From Synchiropus splendidus (taxonomy: Eukaryota; Chordata; Actinopteri; Syngnathiformes; Callionymidae): DNA of 64,000 bases. A model generated the notes under the pieces. The model was not told the DNA's origin and did no database searches. It saw only the letters and a list, made by a program, of their open reading frames with translations. This document shows, piece by piece, positions 40,701-53,400 of the stretch (its first letter is position 1; each line of letters opens with the position of its first letter). Position numbers and translations under genes: made by a program. The stretch is from the NCBI RefSeq assembly GCF_027744825.2, contig NC_071342.1:12791501-12855500 (forward strand), given 5' to 3'.

Positions 40701-43700
40701 TCCGTTTCCGAGCCTCTCCCGGGAAACCTCCCGTGGAACACAGAGGCTTTTAGTTCTATGTGAGGTCTACACTTGTGAAACTTGCGAGCCTCTGATCTGA
40801 TCCCAAAGCACCGACCAATACAACCTCTAGAAGAATTGGACTCCAACTCTAGTCACAACCCTAATCCAAATCCAAGCATTATATGGATCTATATGTAATA
40901 ATATCTATATATCAATGGTGCACCAGCTCAGAGCAGAGCGTCACCGCCGTAGCTGTGTCTGTCCAGTTCCCTAGTGAGGACTGAAGCATGGTGCAATGGT
41001 AGGAGCTGTGTGCGGAACACAATCTCACTTCTAAGGCGTCGCTATAGTGAGGCGTCGACAAGTGGACTTCAGCATCCAATGTTTATACCAGAGCTGTCAA
41101 ACCGGTCCTCTAAGGGCTGCAATGGACGCTTTTGTTCCAACCAATCGAGAGGACACCATCTCACCAATCAGATGTGTTAAGGCTGTAATCCGCTGTTTGT
41201 TTCAGCTGACACCTGACTGGTTATCCGATCTGTGCTCGCACCCACTGCGGCCACTGTGGTAATATGTTGAGATTGTTGTCGACTTTTGTATCCGATCACA
41301 GTCGAGCTAATCGCCGACATCTAGCTTTGAAATGCATCATCCAGGTTGTGATGTCTGACTAAGAGAAATTTGAATTTCTCATAGTCGGACTAAGCTGTTT
41401 ACATGCATTTTGTATGACAGAACTTAGCCGCATTAAACGCGTCATGTGGCGCTCACTGACGCCATAGGCAGCCTACCATGTTGCCCGCAGGCATACAGGT
41501 GCTTCACTGGAGTACAAAATGTTTTCCAGCCCTTGTAGCTACCCCGTGGAGCCAGAGGAGCCAGTGGACTACAATTTCTAACCTGTTGCATTGCTCTTTC
41601 CTTACCAACGTCACCATCACTAACACAAAACTGTTTAAGGGGCTTTAAATTGCAGCTGACAAAGATGAAATTCAATGGAAAACCTGTCACTCCACCTCCA
41701 TCGTTTTGCTGCGTGACGTGCAAGGCATCAGGATATGTGACCCCAACCTTCTTCGATTTTTTTAACAATAATCATTAATAGATTGTAGTTCAAATTGGAG
41801 GAACGATGGGTTGCTATGGAATCACTTACCAACAGGGATTATTTATCTCTGATACTCTCAGATAGCCTGGTCTTGCTATGGGAACTTTAAAATGGCAACT
41901 GCTGCTGGATGTACTTTTATGTTGATGTTGTAGAGTTTGTACATTTGAAAATAGATCGAATCGTTTTGTTTTTTATGGACTGACTTCCTGCCTGAACCAT
42001 CCGCTCTACTCTAGATGGATTAGTTTTGCAAGCAGCAAGACGTTTATCGGAAGCAGACTTCACTTGAGGTGACACTGAATTTCAGAATTTCAGTCAGAAC
42101 AGCTGCCATGTTTCTGCAATGCATTCGGGGGAAACTCGACACCATGTGGAGTCAACTAATATTTGGCCGTTGTTAATGTCTAATGTTTCTTTCTACCTTC
42201 CAGCTAACACACACCAGAATACATTTTGCTTCAATGTAAACAAAAGCATGACGATCAATGCTCTCACACATTTTGGATTCTTGCCGAATGCGGAATGCGT
42301 ACGTGACATTCAGGTGAAGGATGTTGCGCCAGCAGACAGCTGTTCGATACTTCTCACTTGCAGTGAGCATGACTCATGTCTTATGGATCTCACAGAGCAC
42401 AGTTGCACGCAGAGTTGAAATACAATATTTATCGAATACACACATGAAGTGTGAAGGCTATTTTCTCTGCAGATCAGAAATATTTATTCAGGATTACTGA
42501 AACATGGGGGGAGTGACTGTCAACTGCAGTAGTTTCAGTCACACATTTGACCAAGTTGATGTCATGTGGCCATACTGTATATTCTCCATTCCTTGTGGTA
42601 ATATTTACAACTTAATTACCCAAAAATGTAAAAGCTTTTAACAAGTAGCCAATTTAGTTGTTGAGCTGTCCTCTTATTCTCCAAGGTGCGATGCAGTAAA
42701 CTCATTAATGAGCGTGTTGTCTCATGGAATATTCTTCAGGGAGCGCAGTCTTGCACATGGGTTGATGGCTTGTTTGCTGTTTGTGGTAAAGCAAAAAATA
42801 ATTGTTTCTTGGGCCTTGAGTTTGTTTTGTAAGCTTCCGAAAAAAAAGAAAAGATTCTCAATGAAGAGCACGATCCAATCCTCACAGAGCAGAGGGAAAG
42901 AAAAGAAGGCACTTTTAGATCGGCGAGGTTTGTGTGCCAGGGAAGTTCACTTCTACTGCAGCCAATTAGCGAGACATAATTCCGTCTTCATGTTTAATTC
43001 TTTTTGTGCGTGTGAGTTTAGAACGCCGCTTCAGGCGGTGGAACTGTGTAATCCCTCTATGAAGTTGTCTCTCACCTTGATGGGGAGGCCACACTGTGAT
43101 GCAAACTCAGGACCTTTTTGTGGAAGGAGCGGGTAATTGTGATGAAGCTCCCTGCGACCGAACCGCCCTGCGCCGCAGTGGTCCTTGCTGCCACTGCGCT
43201 GTTCATTGTGTATTTATTGTCTTTCAGGCCACTTTAGTATAAAAGCCAAATTACTGTTGCTCTTCAAATGAGTGGAGTTTTCAGAATCAAGGGTCAGTAA
43301 TTGCAAAGAAGGAAATAACAGCGGGAAAAGGCTGGTGAAATAATAACTCTCATTTAACTGAATGCAGGTAGTGCAGAATATAATTGACTTCTAGAGCAGG
43401 TTTATTAAACATCATTTCATAATGTCGATTGCTAGTGCCCCGCTGGGAAAAAGCGCCCTCCCAACATTTTGTACAGCATCAGTTGGAGCTTCTACAGCAT
43501 GAAAGAGCTGCGGGAGTGAAGGGCTTTTTAGGGACCTCCTGGATTCCTGGAAGTCTGTAAAAGCTGTTTCGCTCACATGTCTATAAATCCCCAGATTTGA
43601 ATCGCTGCTAGATGACTGCACTCATTAGCTCCTCTAACCTCGTACAACAAAACTCACCCGGCTGCCTGTGTCTGTGACTCCCTTGTTTCCAAGTGGAGCA

Positions 43701-46700
43701 ACAACAGTCGTGCAGAAAATAGACCTTCTTTTACATAAGTGAGGTAAAGCGATCTAACGCCAGCTTCCGTGGCTCAGCTGCTCTCCTCGCTCCCGACTGC
43801 ACCTCCTTTTTTGTGCCATGAATCGAAACGTGCTCGTACGAGGAAATAAATATTACCCTGCTGTCGTCAAACTCAGTCACACAAGGGGGCAACAGTTAAA
43901 GCTAAGTTTCCCATCAAAGTGAATTACAACAGTTATTGTCAAAAATGTACGTAAAACTGTATCTTGGTTGATCATTACCTGCGGTTAGGATGTTATATTT
44001 GTGTCAAAAGTCTGTTTGCAAAATAACAATCTGAACGTATTTGAAAGGATTTTTTCCATCCATGGAACATGGAATAGAGTTTTGAAGTTTCATTAGGATT
44101 TAAGGAGGTTTTTCGATTGTTTTAAACGGCTCTGTTCAAAACAACATGTTCCCACCACTAAGGAGTCAAGTGGACCTTTTTATCCAATGTGACCCTTCTG
44201 CATTCATTATGGCCCATGGGTATTTTATGGACTCCGATGTCTCCTCCATGGTTTTCACTGTTTCCCCTCCCACTAGTGTTGTAGGACTCGAGATCGGCCG
44301 TGATCTCAAGACCGCTTGTTTTTAGAGTTCGACGGAGAAAAGTGTCAAAATTGCTAAGCATAATTGTTGAAAGAAGGATTCTGTTTTTTTACTCAGTTTT
44401 GTCGTGTTTTCTCTTTGACATTTATTCATTTGTCTGGGGACTCAAACATGCCCACAAGAGGCATCGGGGAGCCGTTTCTTTGTTGTAGCTACCCAACAGA
44501 TACCCGAACACTAATGCGGAGTCTGGTGATTGTTACTCCGACTGGTGCTGCTTGTTTCAGCTGACACCTGATTGGTTAACCAATGTGTGCCTGCAACCAC
44601 CGCGGCTCATTTGTGGATCAGTTTGAGACTGATCTTGATCTTATTTCGGTCTCGATATTCTCGAGACTCAATAATGTCTTGATCTTGGTGGGTGTGGTCT
44701 TGACTACAACGCTTTCTCCCATATTCAAATGATGGGGTTGGGACTAGAATGCAGGGGGTTCTTTACTTGATATGCGAATTGGTATATATAGCTCCTCATG
44801 TGACTATGGACTTTACCCATGGTGGCACCAAGTAGGACCTGTGAGTTTTATGAATGATAATCCTCACCCTCAGCCAAATCTTGAGAATACTCAATATTTG
44901 ATGTCTAAGGAGTGAGAATGCTATGCCCAGAACTAGCAAAAGAAACCAGATTATACAACACACAGCATACAATTGAACCACTCACAAAACAACTTCCATC
45001 TGACTGCGGTGACAAAATGCATTAATGTTCATTCAACGCTGCTTCTTGGGCTACGTTGCCCATGCTAATGTGGTCTAGTAGTCTTTCATCCTGAAGTTGC
45101 TGTGCTCTTTAAGTCTGTATTTGTGGGAAGCCAAATTTGGCATGAAAATATAAACCTTTAAGAAAAAAAAATCTCACCTTGAACATATTATACATATATT
45201 CATTGGCTCATCTATCATGGCATTCCCTTCACTCTGCAAAGTTCTTCCCTTTTAGGATATTTTGGGCTTCGTTTTTGGCTTTTATAACCAGCCTGTGGAA
45301 GCTTAAAAACAGATTTGTGGTGGGTGGCTGTCACTTTATGGGTCACAGAGTTACCAGGCGTTGTGGGAGATCGAGCTTGTAGTCAAAGCCTCGACACACC
45401 TTTGCTTTTTTTATTTTTAGGAATTATTATCTATTAAGGGATAAGGACAGAAAAGAGTTACAGGCTTGAACAAAACAGGATGAAAGTTCCACGTGTAACC
45501 GTCTGAAACGCAGACGAAAATCACCATATTCCTAGATGGATACAGACCATTGTAAAAGAAGCAATTTAGACAGGCTGCCAAGCTCCAGCAGCCGCCCACG
45601 CACTGCAGCGTTAATTGTAAGCACTGGAAAGTCAAACGTTTCCGAGCTGCTTCTTTGTGGAACGATTTTAAAGCTGCAGACTTTTAGGATTCAAGGCTGG
45701 TCTGACGATGAAAAGTTAAACACGGTCATGAGAAAGTAATCACTTCAAAGAAAAGGCTATCAAGACATATTTAAAAGCTCAATCGAGACACACTAGAGGA
45801 ACCTGGTAATGACTTGTTTTGAAATCTGTGTGCAAATAACACTCCACTGGCCAGACGCTGCTATGTTCCGTAAATCCAGCCATGTCGCTCTCTCTCTCTG
45901 GTTGCCAAGCAACCGGCAGACAAGATGTCAATGATTACATAGTTACCATATAATGAACACATTATTACTTTAATTGCAAGCTAAATACACTGTGAGCCGA
46001 GCTTTATGCAGTATTGTTTATTGATGCTTTTGTATCACTGCAACACAGAGCTACACTCCCTCCCCTTTTTTGACAGTTTGACTGAAATTATCTCTCAGAA
46101 TGATAAGATTGGCATGTCTTTTGGGTTGGTATATATTTCCCCCAGATCTCCATCCATCTTCGCTCACCACAGACTCCCCGCTGAGTGTTGCCACCTGCTC
46201 CCACAAAAGCTCCCTACTCCTGAAGACAAAGGGGAACCATCAAGAGCAGCAACACAGCAGGCCTAGCACTGACAGGAAACTGCGGGGTCGGCACGGGTTT
46301 TCAACCACCGCAACCTATTTGTTGGTATTCAGATAGCGGAACACAATAATAAGGGAGGAGCATTACGTTCGCAATGAATGTGTGTGGAATTAATACCATG
46401 GTAGTCATTGGAGGAGCGAGATAACCAACTGTGCATTCGGTTGCTCCCGTGTTCACATATTTTGTAATGGATGCTGCCATATGTGCGCTGCCAAATGTGC
46501 TAAACACAGCTGAGGTTTATGAATGAGGTCACGGATCACAGATTTGATGTCATAAAAAGAGGAAAATATTGGGTCTGGAGTGGTGACAGTACCCCGCATC
46601 GTCTCTGCATCCACCAGCTTCTTTCACTGTTGAAAATCGCAGATCAGAGCAATATTGACTATGAAGCCATTTTTCATCTGCGAGGTTTCTATGATGAGTA

Positions 46701-49700
46701 AAGAAAATCTGCTTTTATCTAACAACCATCAACGCTTCCTTAGTAGTATTGCTTGAACATTCCCAACATTTTACCCTGACTCTGACATGCTGAAACATAC
46801 GTTGACAAACAAACTCTCTGGGTTGACGAATGGATGGGGACTAGACAAAATTGTAAAAAATATATAATAAATTTGGAATTAAAATAAATGGTTTACTACT
46901 CATGCTAGTATCTATAAGTTTAGAGAACAATATGCCGTGACATTAAATTTAAGACGGAAAATAGATCTTGTTTCTAAAGTAAGCCACACCGGCGTATAAG
47001 CCGCGGGACTCAGCAATGTTCTGAACGTGAATGATGAATTTATTTACATAAGAGCACCCAAATGCACTCTTTTCACCTGCTTGCCCAAAGTTCCGACACC
47101 CCAGCTGCTCTCAGCTGCTGCTTCTCGTCTCCAGTCCTCCAGGAGATCTACTCTGTTGGCAGAGCTGCTGACACGCGGGCGAAAACACCGCATTTTAAAG
47201 GTCAATAAAACGCCTGTGATTTCATCAGTTTAATGTGACGAGGCTCAATATTTTGGCAGCGAGACGGTTATTAGCCTGTAAAAATCCATATAACCGACAA
47301 AGTTATTCAAGCCAAAATAAACAACAAAATTTCCAGTTGTTGGAAATAAGAGTCTAAGCTGGATGTAACGTCAGTCTAATCGTAGGAGGCCAATTTTAGC
47401 AGTTGCGTTTCCAGATCAATTGTTGACATCTAAGATCTCCTCTTGACAAAAACACAGACGACAGTGGGTCGGGAACGTGCCAGAGGTCTAGCTCTTACGG
47501 GCCACATAAAATGACTTAGCAGGCCGGATCTAGCCCTCAGGCCTTGTGTTTGACACATGATCTAAAGTGACACATACTGTATGAGATATCTGAGGACATA
47601 CTGGAGGAACAATTTTGAGGTTTATCAAGGGGCAACATGGGCCAACTGTGTGACTGTGACAGACCGGGCTGACATTATTGGCGGTAAAAAATATATATAA
47701 GTAAAATGGCTCACATTTCTACCTACGCCACTTGATATTTTGAGGAGGATCACAGTAAAATGTATTAATTTTGAAAATACATGCACAAGAGACGTACGCC
47801 GGACACGAACTAGCAACTTTGTGACACACAGGGATGTGCTTTAACTGCTATACTGCTGCAAAGCTACATGACCAGCTGTTCAGGTGAGTCTTGCAGCCTC
47901 ACATATTTGTAGGATGTGGCCCTTTTCAGCAACACAGTGAAACAATGTGGCTTCTAGCCTCCGACTGGTTGGCCAACCGGGTTCTAGTGACTGAACAGAT
48001 TATTATATGATGAAAAAAATGGATGTTGATGAATGGCAAACAATGCTTGTAGATGGCATTTAAATATTTGATTGAAACATTTTGACAGCAAAAACAGAAA
48101 TCCTTGAGGAATGAGGAATTTGACTCTTTCTTATTGAGCCCAGACGAATCACCCCATTGTTTAAAATTATGCAAATCCTCATAGCCAGATGACTCAAACG
48201 CGCCATCCTATATATTTTTATCAAGAACCCCTGTCGACTCAGCAAAGACCGTTTGAGCGAGTAGAAAAGCAAATGGAAGAGGCAACTGGATGTGCAGTCA
48301 ACATCCCTATTTCTCCCTTTAAACGGATCCAGTGAGTGAATGAAGTGAGGACGGTGAACTCCCGACGACCCGGCGAAGCAGCAAGGTTCAAGAGGCTCCG
48401 ACATTAACGCGTATTCATCACACAGATAATTGCACGGCGCACACTCTCCGCACATGACAAGCCAATATGACCATAATGCCAGCGCCGGTTAATTGGGATT
48501 CCTTGAGACATTCCGAGTCCAACACTCCCGGTGCCCTTTTTCATACACCGTTTAATAAATGCAAGCGTTAATTGATTGTGTCATAACAAACTGGGAAAGA
48601 CATTTGGAGCACCCACTTTCCGGATTACTCGAGGTGAGAGAGCATCACATGTAGTTAATGCATTCCTACGTGGATGGAGGAAAATGGCTGGTAAGTGGGG
48701 TGTGATGGCAGTCTGATGAGCTGTGCAGGGTGGAGATGATGGGAGTCTGGAACCACGTTTCAACCAGCAGAAGGCAGAGAATACGTTTCATTTTCAACCC
48801 TGAAAGATACAGCCTTACGATAAGACCGTTGTTTCCTTTGACAAGCAACTTATTCATTCATTGTGCTGTGAGGGTATGTGATAATATTCATGCAGAGTGG
48901 GCTCTCAGTGTCAAGACCTCTGACAAGATCTATATTACTTCCTTTCTCATTTTGGCCATGCCATATATTTAAACTATTTCTTCCAACAGCTCAGGTCCAA
49001 AGATGTCAAAAGTTTTTTCTCAGTCATTGACCTACTCCTCCGGTCGCACTCGACAAATACACTGGCGTGTTCACACTTTTGCATCGCCTTTCTACCTGAA
49101 TACAGAGCTTTAGTTGCTCATTTTTTAACTGTTGAATGACTCAGCAAGTGAATGGGATTCAGAAAAGATACATCCCTCACAGAATGTGATTTTCTGAGTG
49201 AGATATTTAGGGTTGGATTTGTCAGTCATTGGCAGCACTGCACTTGTAAAAGGGCAACAGTGTCTCATTAAAATGTGAAGCATAAACAATATGTCACGGC
49301 CCACCGGCGCCAAGGCCTCCCCCCAATTCAATGCCGATGTAAGTTGTGGTCCTCACAGATCCATGATTAACAAGATTTAAAGTTAGTTAGTTCAGCGTTT
49401 CATGACGGCATGACCTATGACCTCGTGTCATGGATTATTCATCGTTGATCGCTGTGAAGTCTGTTCAATTCAACGGAGCATAGCAGGCGTGTCAGTTGTG
49501 TGTGGCATGGTATGGCAGCTGCCAAAACACGCCGCACCCAATGTGAATGCTCATTTTTTAAATTGAATTGTATCTATTTTATTCTATAACAGTACTTATC
49601 AACTCAGTACTATTCCCCTATATGCCTTGATATGATGTATATCTCAGACCCCCATAAGGCAAACAATTGTTTTGCTGAACTAATGATCATAAAAGGAAAA

Positions 49701-50024
49701 GGAGGCTGCAGTGAATTTTGGATTAATTTTTCATCCAAAAAAAGTCAGGTGATCCAAAGTTGGCCCAGTGGCAGAGGAGGGTGCACGGTATTTATACTGC
49801 TAACATAGTTAACAAACACGGTATTGAGAGAAAATGATTTGTTTTTTTATGATTGTGGATTGATGGTTTTAAAAAAACAAACAAAAACAAAAAAACAATG
49901 ATATTTAGTGTTATAATACAAACTTACTAACGGTAGATTGTATTAATGATGAAAAAAAAAAAACCTTGTGAATGACGAAAATTTCCTTAAATCATTGCAC
50001 CATCCTAATGATTGAACATAAAAA

Positions 50025-50077
<53 letters not shown>

Positions 50078-50369
50078 ATATATATATCAGTGGTGGGACT
50101 TTACCGAGTTAATTACGATTCATTAATTACAACATTATTATGAGTAATTAGTTACAACAAAAAATTATAATTTAATTTAATTTAATTTAATTTTAAATAG
50201 AAATTAATAAATAACAGTTTGCTCTCCAGACAGCAGGGAACCTTTGTAAGTGCAGGAGTTCCTGGTCCACTGATCACACTCATGCACAAGACACGTGGCA
50301 GCTAGGATGATAACAACAACAACAAACATGGAGGAATCCCTGAACAAAAGCAAACAAAAGTTGTCCCCA

Positions 50370-50457
<88 letters not shown>

Positions 50458-53400
50458 GATTGTCATAAGCAATCCATTTTTCCATTTTTGCCTTTGTATT
50501 ACTAATACAATCGAGTCTTACTGAAGTGTTTTACAATGCGGCATTATCAGAAAGTAGGGCAGCGCTAAAGTGGTTTCAACAAGTCCAATATAGAATAGTG
50601 GTTGACTGTGGAGATCAGCCTTTTGTTGCAGCCTTTTGTGGGCTGTGTTCTCATAATCAGCACGAAATGGATCAAGCATAATGTTTCCAGAACTGGCCAC
50701 ACTTGTGTGTATGATCTTTGTCCATGACAGCTGTTAACATGCAGAAGCACCAAGAGACTAACCTGACGCAGGTTCCTCCGTTACCACAGGGATGGTGCTG
50801 GCACACAGGTGGTTCACAGTTTTTGATGTTCCTACCCCTCACTGCTGCACCCAGAAGGTAAATCGGCTTAGAGTTGACCCGAAGTTCTTTGATGCAGCCG
50901 ATAAATCTCCTTGCTCCCTTGGCAACCCCGTCATCCCAGCGGGATGAAACATCCCCAAGAAAAATAGGTCCTAAGGGTCCCTGCAAAAAGAGTGGGGAAA
51001 TCGGTGATTCACATTTGTGAGCACTAAATCATGCTGGACAGCATTAAAACAGACTTTTCACACTGAACCACTCAAATAATTAACTGCTGTTTGAATTCTT
51101 TTCACGCAGTACCGGTGAAAAACAGCTGGAGACGTCAAAAGTGAGTGCATTTGATTTTAAATAAATGACAGCTAGCGTTTTTCAACCGGGGCACACTAGA
51201 CAGACTGTCAGGTGTGCTGTGCAAAATGATCCAGTTTGACCAAATTTGTCCGGGAATAGAGGTAGCAGAGGAATATGGACTTGTTGACTAGAATACATGG
51301 GTTTGACCACATTCTTTTTATAGATCTATTAGAGCTATATTTTTTTAGATCTATGTTGATGCAATGGTTTGTCCTGCTCCTCTTCCCACACACAAAATGC
51401 ACAACTTCGAGTTGTTTTTAAACCTGTAGTTTTTAAACTAACTAGACCACACACCTTCATGACAATGATGGAGTGTTCCTTGTTGGTCCCGTGACATCTC
51501 TCTTCAAAACTTATATTGACACTTGTAAATTAGCTCTGCAATGCAGAACCAAATAAATACACTCCAAAAACGTGATAAAGAATCATTGTTATGAAGCCGG
51601 GGAAAAGGATGCTAACAATTTGTCTAGGAATCCGCCAACTAGAATAACACCCTGCAAAACTTGTAAATAAGGAACTGCACAGTATGTGAACCTCAACACA
51701 GTACACACACCATTTCATGATGACCAGGTTGTTTTTAATAATATGTGGTTGGAATCTGTCAGGATGTTTACTTTCTAGCAGGAGAAACCTGAACAGCAAT
51801 TGTTCCACTAAAAGAAATAACGTGTTGGCATTTTCTTTTGACTCTTCCAATAAGCTATTTAGTGTTTTGCTGTGTGGACGCAAGCAAACAGTCATGTCCT
51901 CACTGATGTTTTACTAAATTCCATTAACATGTTGGCTATCATCTGTGGTTAGGCCTAAATTCTCAGATTTGTTTCTAGCACTGGCCAAAAAACACATGCG
52001 AGATCGTGATAAAATCTATACAGTTACAATAAATAGATAAATCATTTAATATTTTTTTATATTTCTGCAGTTTGATTCTGCAGATAACATACCAAAATAG
52101 TCTCAAGTCAGTTGCTCAAATGTTTCATAAACTAAAAGAGATTTTGTGTTTTGACGAAACTGTTTTCTGTTTTTTTTCTTCTTCAAAGATCGAAGTGATC
52201 CGTGGTTTAAAAAAGGTTGAAAAACACTGAGGTCGATGCTGTTGCATTGTTTTATCTGGTGTAAACTGGCAGACTATATATTATAATGTTTGTTTTATAA
52301 GAGTTCAGAACTAAAAATGGCTCAGCACAGGAGCTGTTATTTCTGTACTTTTCCATTCACTATTTTAATTTCTCAACAGGGTTCTTACTTTATCTTGTCG
52401 TGGCAGATACGACTGGCGGTTTCACAGCTCACTTTGGATCTCCTCACTCATTCGCTATACTTAGTCGACTGTCAAGAGTGGAAATAAGAAGCAAGACCCC
52501 CACTACTTACTCCGTAGAATGTAATCAGGATTTCATAGTGATTTGCTTTCAAATTGTGTAATATATATCTGACTTAACAGGATTTAGCAGGATTTTAAAT
52601 GCTTCATCGCGATGTCCTTGTGATTTTAATTGGTCTAATGTTTCTGTATTTAATGTTGGCAATCTGCTGGGGCTTCAGGACAGGGAGGCTCACATTACAT
52701 GAAGGTAAAAAATACAATTATTCTCATCACGTCGGCGGAATGGATTTTGAAAATTCATCCCTCGAGATGGACGCGAATTTAAGCAAACTGCTGCAACTGA
52801 CGGCCACTCGTTCAATCAAACTTTATTTGTTCCAGCAACTCAAATTGCCTTCCGGATTAGATGATAAGAAGAACAGAAAGTGAATGGCAGAGAGGGACAC
52901 AAACAGTAAATGCACAGTTATCAAGCAAGACAGTTTCCACATGCCTGCCTTCCAAAAACCCACAAACCAAATCACATTTGGCACCAAGAGGTTTCCACAG
53001 AGTGATAAATGGGTGAGTAAAAAAGAAGAATAGCTGATCCAATGCTACCAAATAAATTACCGTAATTTCTGGACTATGTAGTGCAGCAGTCTATAAGCCG
53101 CGGGTGCAGTGGTGCTGTCTCTGCTGTAGAGAGGTCAGTGGTGGATCGGCTTGAAAACGCTTTTCAAAACTGGTTTTGAAAACGGGGTCCAGCATCGAGA
53201 GTGAGGAAATAGGGGAAACAAGCTGCATAATACGGAGTGTCTTGATCTATCCACACTGCTCTCACAACAAGCTGAACACAGTGAGAGAGATTACTGATGA
53301 TTGAGAAGGTTTTAGTCAGTGAAGTACAGATCCAGTCATCACAGATGATCAATGAATAGTCTGGTGATGTTCGCTGCACTGCGCCCCTCCACAGCACCAG

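Larger units (their letters stand above)
37127..50762 (-). other. eys intron (13.6 kb)
   Basis: The longest intron in the window. The LamG/EGF frame is continuous across it, so no eys exon is missing. It contains LINE and MITE remnants, an imperfect hairpin near 41353, an X-box-like palindrome at 45901 and two (TA)n tracts. Confidence 0.75.

Noticed and set aside
52599..52883. 94-codon plus-strand frame with a hydrophobic N-terminus
   Set aside because: No recognisable domain, lies within an eys intron between transposon remnants, and has no sign of splicing or conservation that I can see.
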